Origin: a bacterium SCSIO 12643
GTDB taxonomy: Bacteria > Bacteroidota > Bacteroidia > Flavobacteriales_G > Salibacteraceae
Assembly (NCBI GenBank): GCA_024398135.1
Contig: CP073750.1
Location: 1,178,001 to 1,242,000, forward strand
Reading direction: 5' to 3'
Length of the DNA stretch: 64,000 bases
Under the pieces are notes generated by a model. The model worked only from the letters and a program-made list of their open reading frames with translations, did no database searches and was not told the DNA's origin. Shown here piece after piece: positions 16,861 through 26,680 of the stretch. The position numbers and the translations under genes are program-made. Positions within the stretch are counted from its first letter, which is position 1. Every line of letters begins with the position of its first letter.

Positions 16861-17862
16861 TTACTCACGTATATCATTATTAATTGTAAATGAAAGTCCG
16901 AGAGACTGCTGATATCCCAGGTGATTGGTTGGAACCGCAGCGTAATCGATATATAGATCATGTGCTCCAATATGGGTACGTACTCCTACACCAAATACCG
17001 GCCAGTTATGCCCTGCCACATTTAGCTTATACCCCGCTCTGAAGAACAATAAGTTTAGATACTCAAATTCAGCTCCAATTCTAAAATTTTCCGCATTGTC
17101 TGATGGATGTTGTAGTTCAAAGTCCAATGCCAATGATTGATTTTTTCTCTTATAAGGTACCATAGACGCTCCCAGTCTAAAAACAGAAGATGATACGTAG
17201 TTATCCAATAAAACACCATTTCTATTAAAATCAACTTCCAGGTAGTCCCCCTTCAATGTTGAGTTTCCTCCGAAATTCTGTAACATTACCGCAAATGATA
17301 AGTCTTTCCAATCTGTCTGATACGCAAAACCCAAATCAATTGTGAATGTATGATTTTTATATTCCGCTAAACTCTCATTGATATAACGAATGGTAGACCC
17401 GAAAGCAAACATATCTGAGAGTCTTTTGGAATAAGTAAATCCAATTCCAACGGTACTCGCGTATACCTTTTGTCCAGTTCCATTCGGTTGAAATTCCGTT
17501 CTCACATCCATCTCTCCAGATGTTAAGAAGTTTACCGAAACACCATATGCAGCGGTATTTTGATTTGGCATTACTGCTGAAAAATATCCCTGATGAATTC
17601 CTGCTCCAACCAGATAACTGGAGTATGTGGCATTTAATCCTTTTAAATCTGCCGCATAAGCAGGATTCGAAAAGGTTGAATATCCTTTGGTATCAACCGC
17701 TACACTAGCTCCACCGATTCCAGCTGAACGCGGATTCATGTCATTTTTCAAGAAACTAAATGTAGCTAACCCCGCACGTTGTCCTCCCAAATTTGGCAAA
17801 ATTTGCGCCTGTACTGAAATACTCAATACGGTCAGGACCCATATGTAAACTAACCTTTTCAT
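16861..17862 (-). CDS. PorV/PorQ-type outer-membrane beta-barrel protein
   Basis: 333 residues with signal peptide (about 1-19, ending VQAQ). The N-terminal ATFSFLKNDMNPRSAGIGGASVAV and FSNPAYAADLKG are the hallmark of PorV/PorQ and related FadL-like barrels of Bacteroidota, followed by alternating amphipathic strands ending in a C-terminal aromatic strand. PorV carries T9SS cargo to the sortase-like PorU. This paralogue sits next to three T9SS substrates and a TonB receptor, so it may be a dedicated shuttle or transport barrel. It overlaps the TonB receptor gene by 1 bp. Confidence 0.85.
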   Translation of the reverse strand: MKRLVYIWVLTVLSISVQAQILPNLGGQRAGLATFSFLKNDMNPRSAGIGGASVAVDTKGYSTFSNPAYAADLKGLNATYSSYLVGAGIHQGYFSAVMPNQNTAAYGVSVNFLTSGEMDVRTEFQPNGTGQKVYASTVGIGFTYSKRLSDMFAFGSTIRYINESLAEYKNHTFTIDLGFAYQTDWKDLSFAVMLQNFGGNSTLKGDYLEVDFNRNGVLLDNYVSSSVFRLGASMVPYKRKNQSLALDFELQHPSDNAENFRIGAEFEYLNLLFFRAGYKLNVAGHNWPVFGVGVRTHIGAHDLYIDYAAVPTNHLGYQQSLGLSFTINNDIRE

Positions 17863-20690
17863 TAAAATTTAAAACTAATTCCGTATAAAAATTGACGTGG
17901 CGCTAAGTATCTCGCAGGGTCATCCGGAAGTTCTCCATTTTCCTCTGGACCTAAATAACGCTCATCTCTATATTTACTGGTCACATCGTCACCAGGCTCA
18001 TATCCTCGTCCGGTAATTGGATTTACCGTTTGTGCATTCTTATTGTTAAACAGATTTCTGATTTCGAAACTGAAAATCAAACCTGATTTTTTTTCTTTAC
18101 CTGTAGTAATCTGATAAGACAATTTTAAATCTGCATTAAACCAGGCCTTTCCACTCTTTGCCAAATATTGATCTAAGTCCGGCTCGTACAATGGACGTCC
18201 TAATGCATTTGTTCCCACCTGAACTTGTGGAGTATATCTGTACCCCGAAGAATATCTCATTGTAGTAAATGCCGTAAAACCATGTAACACTTTCATACTG
18301 GTATCCGGCTTAAATACCAAATTCCATTTGATATCCCATGGTCTATCCCAAGCCAAATATTGCTCCTTGGTCAGTGCCACCTGTCCGTTTTGCTCAATTT
18401 GCAGGCCTGACTCACGTGCAGAATTTGACTTCCCACGCGCCACTTGATATGCTACGTTAAATGAGGTGCGGAAATGTTTCGCAGGTCTCCAGAATATGCT
18501 GAACTCAATTCCATAAATTCGTGCGTAATCCTGATTGATATACATTGATTTTGAAACCGGTCTTCCGGTTTGATCTTTTACAATCACACGTCTGGAAACG
18601 ATATAATCAAATCTGTTGTTATTAAACGCAGCAATCGACATCGCTAAGTCCTTCGTAATTTGAGATTTCATCCCCAATTCGTAATTCACACTCACCTCTG
18701 GATTCAAATTTGGATTTCCCAGACTGCTTAAGAATGAATTCTGCTGATAACGTAAATCCAATCCCTGATACACAAAACGCGGATGTGGTAATCTCATGAA
18801 GTGACCATAGTTAAAGTATAATACATTGTTATCCGTTACCGGGAATGACACATTAATTTTCGGAAGTAATCTCGCTTTGAATCGTTTTCCAAACATTCCG
18901 AAAGTTTCATTCATGTAATCCTCTCTAATCTGGTCCACTACCGGAGAATTCGGGTCATTTACTACATCATCAATATAGGTTCCCTGAGACCAGTAGTTCA
19001 ATCTTAAACCTATTGTGGCTACAATTCCTTTGTAAGTGATTACATCCTGCGCAAATAATGCCCCATTACTTGGTTTTACTTTCCAGATATCACTGGTCAC
19101 TCCAACACTGGTTGAAGGTGTTGTCAAAGTATCATTAATTACGATTGGTGCACCTACCCATGGCTTATCTACATCGGTCCATTGATATTCCAGGAAGTGA
19201 TGTTCGAAACCGAAACTATAACGGTGTGTTTTATTATCCGGATAGTATCCCACTTTTGCTTTAATAGTATAATCCTGTACGTAGTGATCGTGCCAGGTAC
19301 CAGAAATACCTCCATTGTTAATTAACCATGGCCCAGGTTGTGTAAATACAATTGGATCTCCAGGATTAAAAATCCCAACCGGATTGGTTACAATATCATC
19401 TTCATCTAAGATTTGATCAACTGTTTCGGTTCTAAAAGGACGACCATTTGCATCTGCTCTTAAATTGGTAAACAATCTACCTAAAGAAGCATTCACACTC
19501 CAATTGTTATTAAAGAAGTGATTGAAGTTTAAAACTGTTAAGTTCGATTGCTGTGTATAGGTAGTTGCATTATCCAGATTTAAACTTCTTCTATATTGAA
19601 ACCCTGGTGCCAACACCTGATCAAAACCTACGATCTGTAATGTTCTAGAATTTTGATTGATTTTTAAACTATGCTGATTCGTAATAAAAAATTTGGTTCC
19701 CGGTTTCACCTCATATACCAATTTGATGGTATTTGAATACGAGTTATTGTAACGTGGTGCCCAAATGGAATCATTTGAAGGTAGTAATGAACTGTGCAAT
19801 TGATTGGCCGTAGGACCAAAATAATCATCCGTTAAATTCGCATCAATTGAAAAGAAGTAACGCAGTTTCTTTTTTGTAAAAGGAAATGCACCACCAAAGT
19901 TTAGATTGAAAATATCTGTATTCCAGGAATGCGCGGCATCTCTGTCAAATCCAAGGTTATCACGTGTCCATGAACCTCCAATTTCAAATTTATCGCCACC
20001 TTCACGAATCTTGGTTGAAATTACACCAGCCATACCACCAGCCTGATCTGCACCAGAACCACCTGTGGTAATTTGAATATCCTGAATAGATGAAGATGCT
20101 ACACTTACTCCTGCTCCTGTTCCTGCCAATGGATCTTCTACTGATATTCCATCTACCACATATTGTGTTTCGTAAACTCTACCACCACGAATCGAAATAC
20201 CATCCGTAGTTTTATTTACTCCGGCTTGCATAGAAGCTACTTCTGTCACATCACGCGCATTCATTTCGGACAATGCTTCTTGCGAAATTTTAACTTCTGA
20301 AGATGCAGCTTCCAAATCAATAAGATTTTTCTCCCCTACAATCTCTACTGCTTTTAATGTTTGAGATCTTGGGCTCAATTCGGCATTTAGGGTAGTTGTT
20401 TCTCCATTCGCAATATGAATACCGTTAAACACTTTATCGGCATAACCAATAAAACTTACTTTAATCGAATAATCACCGGGTTTAATATCCGTAATGGTAT
20501 ATTTCCCATCAATATCTGTGGCAGTTCCTTTATAGGTTCCCACAATCATTACTGTTGCACCAATCAAGGTCTCCTTTGTTCCGGCATCTTTAATTACCCC
20601 AGATAAAGAACCTTGCGCTTTTGCCTGACCTGAAAAAATCAAGGTCAAAGCCATCATGCAGATCGTAAATATTTTACCAGTTAAAGTCAT
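17862..20690 (-). CDS. TonB-dependent receptor with N-terminal CarboxypepD-reg-like domain
   Basis: 942 residues. Signal peptide (about 1-25) ends at GQAKAQ. A carboxypeptidase-regulatory-like beta-sandwich follows (about 27-112: GSLSGVIKDAGTKETLIGATV ... DGKYTITDIKPGDY), then a plug domain (about 120-230, with GISIRGGRVYETQYVVDGISVEDP) and a 22-strand barrel to the C-terminal Phe. The domain order is that of SusC-like and peptide/oligosaccharide receptors, but no SusD partner is present. Instead it is fused by overlap to a lipoprotein gene upstream (17 bp) and a PorV/PorQ-like gene downstream (1 bp). The substrate is not deducible; the nuclease nearby makes nucleic-acid fragments a hypothesis. 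Confidence 0.92.
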   Translation of the reverse strand: MTLTGKIFTICMMALTLIFSGQAKAQGSLSGVIKDAGTKETLIGATVMIVGTYKGTATDIDGKYTITDIKPGDYSIKVSFIGYADKVFNGIHIANGETTTLNAELSPRSQTLKAVEIVGEKNLIDLEAASSEVKISQEALSEMNARDVTEVASMQAGVNKTTDGISIRGGRVYETQYVVDGISVEDPLAGTGAGVSVASSSIQDIQITTGGSGADQAGGMAGVISTKIREGGDKFEIGGSWTRDNLGFDRDAAHSWNTDIFNLNFGGAFPFTKKKLRYFFSIDANLTDDYFGPTANQLHSSLLPSNDSIWAPRYNNSYSNTIKLVYEVKPGTKFFITNQHSLKINQNSRTLQIVGFDQVLAPGFQYRRSLNLDNATTYTQQSNLTVLNFNHFFNNNWSVNASLGRLFTNLRADANGRPFRTETVDQILDEDDIVTNPVGIFNPGDPIVFTQPGPWLINNGGISGTWHDHYVQDYTIKAKVGYYPDNKTHRYSFGFEHHFLEYQWTDVDKPWVGAPIVINDTLTTPSTSVGVTSDIWKVKPSNGALFAQDVITYKGIVATIGLRLNYWSQGTYIDDVVNDPNSPVVDQIREDYMNETFGMFGKRFKARLLPKINVSFPVTDNNVLYFNYGHFMRLPHPRFVYQGLDLRYQQNSFLSSLGNPNLNPEVSVNYELGMKSQITKDLAMSIAAFNNNRFDYIVSRRVIVKDQTGRPVSKSMYINQDYARIYGIEFSIFWRPAKHFRTSFNVAYQVARGKSNSARESGLQIEQNGQVALTKEQYLAWDRPWDIKWNLVFKPDTSMKVLHGFTAFTTMRYSSGYRYTPQVQVGTNALGRPLYEPDLDQYLAKSGKAWFNADLKLSYQITTGKEKKSGLIFSFEIRNLFNNKNAQTVNPITGRGYEPGDDVTSKYRDERYLGPEENGELPDDPARYLAPRQFLYGISFKF

Positions 20691-22119
20691 TGTTTAATAT
20701 CTGATCAAATAATATTTCTAAATCACTGATTTGCTGATCCATCTTATACAGCTGAACTGAAAAGAAATATTGATAAATATTGTTATTTCCGTCTTTTCTT
20801 CTTGCACCTACAGTACTTGGTCCGGTCCATCCACCTTGTTTTACCAAATGGCCGATATATACTTCTTCGGCTCCAATAGACATATAGAATGGTGATACTC
20901 CAGATAGAATAAATGTCGGACTTAAATCCGGGTAATTGGGACCGAAAGTGGATGAAATGGTACTATCAGGCACCAATCTCGCCTGTCCATTTGAAGAGGA
21001 TAAACTATCAATAGGTAACGTACTTGAAATTCCGGAAATATCCTGCCCTTTGGTAAATGAAGTTACAATCAAAGATTTTCCTCCGTTGTTACTAAAAACC
21101 TGCAATGAAGGTGCTGCAAATTCCAATAAAACGTCTTTACGACCTGTTACTACATTAGTGAAGTTAGATTCATCCGATGTGAATACGATATCATCATAGT
21201 GTTCTAATAATAAATCAAATGTAGGCGACCAAAAGGCAGGCTGATATTTTCCTCCATCGGTAGCATAATCCAACGCATCATAACTAGTCATGTTATTATT
21301 CATCACCCCTTTATAAACATCAGTAGGTGGTGCCGACAACCCGGTTACATATAATAAATCTGAAGTTTTAGGTTTTATGTATAACACATCTGATGTATCA
21401 GGTTCACTTTCCGCATTGGCAAAATCAACTACTTTAATATAAAAGTGATTGGTATCTCCTACTACTAATCCGTTAAGCTTTTCAGTCAGTGGCAAATCAT
21501 TCGTTCCATAGTAAACATGAGCATCAACTGTTCCTGTTTGACTACTATTGACAGGAACTATAGATAGCATTTTTTCATTTACATCAATTTCCATCCAATC
21601 TCCTTGATTGGCCTTCAAATAAGCTTTTATTATAGTTTCATCACCGTCTACATCCACTGCGTTCCATCTAAATGTGGTCACAATATTTACGGTGTCAACC
21701 GGGAAGCCTTTTTCATTGAACAAAGCTACCGGTGGTGTATTCTTTAATGGGACTTTTAAGTATGCCGGGGTTGGGTCTATCAAACTATCATTATCGATAG
21801 CTCTGACGTAAAAATCAATATCGGTGGTATCCGATCCGGGTTCAAGGGTAAAGTTAAATGTACTGTCATTTTGGGTAGTAAATACCCAATTTTGGTTGTC
21901 TAAAGAGATTTCATATCCTTTTATATATCCATCTTTATCTGAACCAAACCAACTTAAAAATACCACACTATTCAAGCGGTCATCACCGGTTAGGTTGATG
22001 CTCTCCGGAGTCAATACTGTATCTGGAGCTAAATTGGCATTTTTCTCTAAAGTACGCTTACAACCGAAAGCCGTAACTAATAAAGAAATGAAAACGATGT
22101 ATTTAAAATTCAATTTCAT
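20674..22119 (-). CDS. Surface lipoprotein with fibronectin-like domains
   Basis: 481 residues. The lipoprotein signal ends at Cys20 (VTAFGC). Two Ig/fibronectin-like beta-sandwiches occupy about 45-240: the first contains LNSVVFLSWFGSDKDGYIKGYEISLDN with a repeated DKDG/DVDG acidic turn, the second VTTFRWNAVDVDGDET. The C-terminal half (about 255-475) is alpha/beta, containing LLYVTGLSAPPTDVYKGVMN, and is not recognised; it might be a degraded Rossmann-like or transglutaminase-like domain. It precedes and overlaps the TonB receptor gene by 17 bp, the place where SusD-like partners usually sit, but it has no SusD features. A terminator separates it from the next gene upstream. Confidence 0.75.
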   Translation of the reverse strand: MKLNFKYIVFISLLVTAFGCKRTLEKNANLAPDTVLTPESINLTGDDRLNSVVFLSWFGSDKDGYIKGYEISLDNQNWVFTTQNDSTFNFTLEPGSDTTDIDFYVRAIDNDSLIDPTPAYLKVPLKNTPPVALFNEKGFPVDTVNIVTTFRWNAVDVDGDETIIKAYLKANQGDWMEIDVNEKMLSIVPVNSSQTGTVDAHVYYGTNDLPLTEKLNGLVVGDTNHFYIKVVDFANAESEPDTSDVLYIKPKTSDLLYVTGLSAPPTDVYKGVMNNNMTSYDALDYATDGGKYQPAFWSPTFDLLLEHYDDIVFTSDESNFTNVVTGRKDVLLEFAAPSLQVFSNNGGKSLIVTSFTKGQDISGISSTLPIDSLSSSNGQARLVPDSTISSTFGPNYPDLSPTFILSGVSPFYMSIGAEEVYIGHLVKQGGWTGPSTVGARRKDGNNNIYQYFFSVQLYKMDQQISDLEILFDQILNNDFNW

Positions 22120-22151
22120 TTTGATCCGTTCTATTCAAAAAAGGAAATGAA

Positions 22152-22179
22152 AAACCGGGTGTAAGGTCTACACCCGGTT
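22152..22179 (-). terminator. Intrinsic terminator between the two halves of the surface cluster
   Basis: Near-perfect stem AACCGGGTGTA / TACACCCGGTT around a short AGGTC loop. On the minus strand it is followed by a T-rich stretch. It lies 10 bp after the stop of the 22189-24420 gene, so the downstream lipoprotein-TonB receptor unit must use read-through or its own promoter in the 69-bp gap. Confidence 0.8.
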
Positions 22180-22188
22180 ATTTATTTT

Positions 22189-24420
22189 TTAGTGTTTAAT
22201 CACGATTTTTTCAATGGCTAATTGATTTCCTTCCATGTCAGTTACTTTCATTAAGTAAATTCCATTTTGAAGCGCATCAACACCAATTTGTCCACCATTT
22301 GAGATTACTGAAGTTTGGTTTACCAAACGTCCAGATAAATCTAAAATAGATACCATGAAGTTTCCTTGTAATCCATTCACCGAAACAGTTACGTTGTTTG
22401 CTGCAGGATTTGGATATACAAATGTCTCAACAGTATTTCCATTGATTTCAACTACTGCCGTAGGCAATTGTAGATTAGTAGTATCTAAATCAATTGCAGT
22501 TCCATTTTCAGATAATCCAATGATATCATCATTGTTACGTGGCATTACTTTATAGTTACCGAATGTATAATACATCATACCCATTAAAGTATCCATTTGC
22601 ATATCTGTAGAAGTAATTACTGTATCAACTTCCATTTGACCATCAGTAGTATACCAGGTTCCGTCAGCAACCAAAGACACCCATAAAGAAGAGAATGCAT
22701 TGTTTGATTGACGACCAGTTGTTACTCTCGTATCAGTTGTAGCAGATGCTGAAGTACCAATTGCATAGTCACCGAAACCTAAGTTTGCATTGGTGATAAA
22801 CAATTTACCTCCGGTATTTACCATTCCTACAGCCATACCTTCATACTTCTCAATTTCGTTTGTTGAGTGTAAATTCGCATCAGATGGATCGAAATATACC
22901 ATTTCGTTAGGAACAATATTTCCAGTTTTCACCACATCGATTACTTGCATACGTGTCAAACCATAGTTTTCTTCAATAACACCTGTTACAGTTACTTCAT
23001 GCGTTCTTAATAACAATACCAGGTCAGAGTTTCCAACTAATGGAAGACCACCCCACTCAGTAGCACCTGGTTGTTGGATGTAAACATATCCTAAATCATA
23101 ATCTTTAGAAGAAGCACAAACCACTCCTGTTACTGTTACTGTATCACCCATGTAATAAGAAGCATCCTCATTGTAATCCAATACTTTTTGGATATCCACG
23201 ATTGTTAAACCGTTATCTCTAACCGTATAAATCTTCACATTTGGACTAGTAGCTCCTGAAGGAGTTGCAGGATACTGAGAAGTGTTTCCATCGTTATCAG
23301 TTGCTTTGATATAATATCCTACCATCTTTCCGTCTGCAAATGCAGGAATATTAGCGGTGTACTCATCAGTTGACCCACCTACTAAAGTAAAGTTAGCGCT
23401 TGTGAAAGAACCACCTGCGATATCATCAGTATAGAATAATTCAACAGAAGTAATTGTTCCGTCAAAATCAACTACTTTACATGTAACTTCTGGAGTTTCA
23501 GTACTTGTTGGTGCAATAGGATTTCTAGTTGCATCAGAAATTGCTGGAGGAGTTACTCCAACTACATAGTGAGACGGGCTGAAAGGATTCAACTCATATC
23601 CACGACCATTTGCTCCAGTACAACCGTTTTCTGAATGTAATACAATACCTATTAATGTATCATAAACCAAACCTACTGGTGGCGCTACAAAATTTCCTGT
23701 AGTAGATGGTGAACTTGGATTCACAGTTGTGTGTCCTGGTAATTTCTGAGCTAAAAATCTATCAGAAATGTTAATTGTGTTACCATTAGCATCTGTTACA
23801 TCAATACTTACACGGCTACCTCCAGAGAAGAAGTTTACTGCAGTTACTGTAACATTATTAATCATTACTAAAGACCCCTCAATTGGCTCTCCAGTTTCTA
23901 ATTGATTCACACGGTTTCCATCATTTAAATCACCTACACTCACTACTCTTGGTTCCGGAGCTGTAGTTGTACCAATTGCATTTACCGCCTGGTTGTTTAA
24001 TGGATAGATTTGAGTTTCACCCTGGTAACGACCAACAGTACCAGTTACTTCAACGATATCACCAGCTACTAATGAGTTCAAAGCCGTTACGGGTTGGTTA
24101 CCCGAACCATCGTTAAATACACCGTGAATCTGAATTCCTGCGAAGTCACCACCTTGTCCGGCATTTGCTGTATCTAAAAGGTGAATTGCTGCACGATATC
24201 CTCCTGCAGTTGAACTTGATGGAATCTCAGTTAAGTTTCCATCATGCATAACGATTCCTCTTACTTTTACAGTATCACCCATGTAAGCTGAAGAATCATT
24301 ACAGTTTGCCAAATCTGCTGCAGATACATATTGCACATCATAAATACTCACGTTATTTACTTGAGCAAATCCAAAAGCAGATGAAATAGCAAAACCTAAT
24401 AATAGTAAAGTTTGTTTCAT
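22189..24420 (-). CDS. T9SS-secreted protein with OB-fold-like repeats
   Basis: 743 residues with signal peptide (about 1-19). Two or three beta-barrel units contain the pattern GDTVKVRGIVMHDGNL..., GDIVEVTGTVGRYQGETQI and GDTVTVTGVVCAS.....LGYVYIQ. They resemble the OB-fold modules found in extracellular nucleases such as YhcR and in DUF5689-type surface proteins. An Ig-like segment follows the first module (about 300-400). The C-terminus is a type A T9SS sorting domain (about 668-743, starting FVYPNPAANN). No catalytic residues are recognised. It lies 8 bp behind the next T9SS gene and near a secreted nuclease gene, so nucleic-acid binding is plausible but unproven. Confidence 0.82.
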   Translation of the reverse strand: MKQTLLLLGFAISSAFGFAQVNNVSIYDVQYVSAADLANCNDSSAYMGDTVKVRGIVMHDGNLTEIPSSSTAGGYRAAIHLLDTANAGQGGDFAGIQIHGVFNDGSGNQPVTALNSLVAGDIVEVTGTVGRYQGETQIYPLNNQAVNAIGTTTAPEPRVVSVGDLNDGNRVNQLETGEPIEGSLVMINNVTVTAVNFFSGGSRVSIDVTDANGNTINISDRFLAQKLPGHTTVNPSSPSTTGNFVAPPVGLVYDTLIGIVLHSENGCTGANGRGYELNPFSPSHYVVGVTPPAISDATRNPIAPTSTETPEVTCKVVDFDGTITSVELFYTDDIAGGSFTSANFTLVGGSTDEYTANIPAFADGKMVGYYIKATDNDGNTSQYPATPSGATSPNVKIYTVRDNGLTIVDIQKVLDYNEDASYYMGDTVTVTGVVCASSKDYDLGYVYIQQPGATEWGGLPLVGNSDLVLLLRTHEVTVTGVIEENYGLTRMQVIDVVKTGNIVPNEMVYFDPSDANLHSTNEIEKYEGMAVGMVNTGGKLFITNANLGFGDYAIGTSASATTDTRVTTGRQSNNAFSSLWVSLVADGTWYTTDGQMEVDTVITSTDMQMDTLMGMMYYTFGNYKVMPRNNDDIIGLSENGTAIDLDTTNLQLPTAVVEINGNTVETFVYPNPAANNVTVSVNGLQGNFMVSILDLSGRLVNQTSVISNGGQIGVDALQNGIYLMKVTDMEGNQLAIEKIVIKH

Positions 24421-24428
24421 GTTCTTGC

Positions 24429-26573
24429 TTATTTAATTATTAAAAATTTAGATTTATAAATCTTTCCAGTTTCCAGATCTTCTACCGTAAAAATGTAAAG
24501 TCCTCTGGCCAATATCTGATTATCTTGTGTTAATAAGTCCCAAGCATGCTCTCCTCCAGAGAACACATTTTTGTTCGGATCTTCTGCTCCAAAGGTTTGG
24601 AACCAACGGATATCTGTACCGTTATAATCCTGATCGTGATAAATTTCATCTAATAAATCACCTGCGGTGGTATACACTCTAATTTTGCATCGCTCTGGTA
24701 AGTTCGCAAAAATTAATTTTCTACTTTCTTCCTGGAACGAGCTATTTCCTTCCCATGCGGCTCCGGCATAATATGGATTTGGATACGCAAACGGACCATT
24801 TTCTTTTAAATCTTCAACCGCATCTTTTCCTGCAAATACTCTGAAGTTATTAAAATTTGGACTCGACTCTAATGACTCTAAATTAGCTCCCGGATTTCCT
24901 CTATCAAAAGCAGTTACTGCAACCGCATATTGCCATCCATTTTGAATATTTTCAATACTATATTTATATACATAAACATTCGTATCCCCTTCAAAGGTTA
25001 CTGGTTTTTCCAAACGGATGGACTCAAACCCTATATCATAAAATAACCCGTTGTTTGGAATATCATTTTCTCCCACTTTCACGAATTCCAATTTCGGTGG
25101 AGTTTGCGCTACATCAAAACCTAGCTTGGATGTATATACTCTATATCCTTCAAAATCCATTTCTTGTGTAATCGGATCCACAGATGACTCGCTATTATCT
25201 GCCCAGTACACATCAATACGATTATCGGTAGCATCAATCCGTGTTCTAGGTGAATTTGGTGGAGCAGGCAAAATATAACGTGTAATACGTCCATTTCCAT
25301 CCACATCCTCTCCCGGATCCAGTTCTCCATTAAAGTTTACATCCTCACCATTGTACGCTGTTTGCGCCCAACCCGCATTCTGCATAAAATATTCTTTCTG
25401 TTCCAAAGTATTTATTGAAGGATCTTGTCCATCGTCCTTCTTTGGCCCAAGAATAAATGCGTATGTTACATTGATTGTATCACCTGGCGCAAAATCTCTA
25501 AATGGTCCTACGGATACCAAATCTGATCTATTTCCTAAATCATTGATTTGTTCTTGAATAGACTTTGCACTACAATTTCCGTTAGTTGACGAGTTTTGAT
25601 CCCAACATAAAGTATGGTTCAACCCTGCTGTCATCTTCTGATATCTTTGATTGTCCGACTGCGGCAAAAAATAAATTGGATCTGCAGTATTATTAAACTG
25701 CCAAACATTGTAATGAATATTCAATTCATTCAACAGATTCCCGTTATCATCAACCAATCCCGGATGATGGAATCCATGTTTATCTTCAGCTCCCAAAAAC
25801 TTTTGTCCAACATATGATTGGGTAAAACCTATATCACCTCCCTTATCATAACAATATGACATGTATAAAGAATCGAGATAGCCATTCCCCCCTTTGTTAT
25901 AAAATGCTGCACCTCCAGAACCCGCTGGAGTGATATTAATATTTCTTACAACGGTATTTGCCCAGAAAGAGAAATGTGCACTATCAATCGTTGAGTTACT
26001 TCTGTTAATGATATAGAAGTTGGTAATTACAAAGAAGTTACTGAAGGTATAATTCCAGTTATAGGTATGTCCGATAACTTCAACATTCAACGGATTATCA
26101 TGTCCTTGAATTGGAATTTGTGTACCTGGAATTAAAATATTGGAATCCGTAAATGTAGATACGAAATCTTCGTGAGACACAGCATCCGGAGAGAAAAACG
26201 GACTATCAAAATACGAAGATCTAATTTTTAGCGGGCCACTAACATTGGTAAACTCAAACCCTGCACGTCCGGTAGCATAACCTTGTGGTGCGTCATAAGC
26301 AGAAGTTGAAACTAAAACCTGACCGTTAACAATACCTCCGAACCAGAATCCGGATTCGAACATATGCTCTACACCTGATCCGGCAGGATATTCACAACTT
26401 TGAGAACCACTACCGTCACGATATCCTCTAAATGCGTTTCCAAATGTTCCAATGTTCGTTACGTTTAAACGTACATCGGAGACTTTTGTCGTTTGTTCAT
26501 CAAATTGCTGAGCCTGAACTGAAAACCCGATGAATATCCCTAAGGATAGTAGTAAATAAAGCCTCTTTCGCAT
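24429..26573 (-). CDS. Large T9SS-secreted protein with Ca-binding-like loop
   Basis: 714 residues with signal peptide (about 1-21, ending VQAQ). The body is an extracellular all-beta protein rich in Gly, Asn and aromatic residues. At about 400-425 an acidic loop (DVNFNGELDPGEDVDGNGRI) has the DxNxNG and DxDGNG spacing of dockerin/thrombospondin-3-type calcium loops. The C-terminus (about 610-714) has FAYPNPYYAG, a FlgD-like fold and RGLYIFTVED, typical of T9SS sorting. No enzyme motif was found. It is the first gene of a transcript with the OB-fold-like protein, preceded by a good -7 element. Confidence 0.82.
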   Translation of the reverse strand: MRKRLYLLLSLGIFIGFSVQAQQFDEQTTKVSDVRLNVTNIGTFGNAFRGYRDGSGSQSCEYPAGSGVEHMFESGFWFGGIVNGQVLVSTSAYDAPQGYATGRAGFEFTNVSGPLKIRSSYFDSPFFSPDAVSHEDFVSTFTDSNILIPGTQIPIQGHDNPLNVEVIGHTYNWNYTFSNFFVITNFYIINRSNSTIDSAHFSFWANTVVRNINITPAGSGGAAFYNKGGNGYLDSLYMSYCYDKGGDIGFTQSYVGQKFLGAEDKHGFHHPGLVDDNGNLLNELNIHYNVWQFNNTADPIYFLPQSDNQRYQKMTAGLNHTLCWDQNSSTNGNCSAKSIQEQINDLGNRSDLVSVGPFRDFAPGDTINVTYAFILGPKKDDGQDPSINTLEQKEYFMQNAGWAQTAYNGEDVNFNGELDPGEDVDGNGRITRYILPAPPNSPRTRIDATDNRIDVYWADNSESSVDPITQEMDFEGYRVYTSKLGFDVAQTPPKLEFVKVGENDIPNNGLFYDIGFESIRLEKPVTFEGDTNVYVYKYSIENIQNGWQYAVAVTAFDRGNPGANLESLESSPNFNNFRVFAGKDAVEDLKENGPFAYPNPYYAGAAWEGNSSFQEESRKLIFANLPERCKIRVYTTAGDLLDEIYHDQDYNGTDIRWFQTFGAEDPNKNVFSGGEHAWDLLTQDNQILARGLYIFTVEDLETGKIYKSKFLIIK

Positions 26574-26629
26574 ATCAAATTTTGTTTGTTAGCTGCTTAT
26601 TTATCCGTCCCTTTTTTAAAACGGGGCGA

Positions 26630-26637
26630 CAAATGTA
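26630..26637 (-). promoter_or_regulatory. Candidate -7 promoter element of the 26573-22189 operon
   Basis: Minus-strand TACATTTG is a perfect TAnnTTTG match 56 bp ahead of the ATG. No TTG at the expected -33 distance; a TACG/CGTA inverted repeat (26648-26660) lies there instead. Confidence 0.5.
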
Positions 26638-26680
26638 ATGCGTTTTTTACGTTCAGCGTATTTTATAGATAATTAAATTG

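Noticed and set aside
16860-16970. 37-codon extension of the NHL lipoprotein gene
   Set aside because: It overlaps the upstream gene in another frame and would bury the lipoprotein signal peptide that begins at 16859.
17862-22119. SusC/SusD polysaccharide utilisation locus
   Set aside because: The lipoprotein next to the TonB receptor shows no SusD-type helical repeats, and no glycoside hydrolase or polysaccharide lyase gene is nearby.
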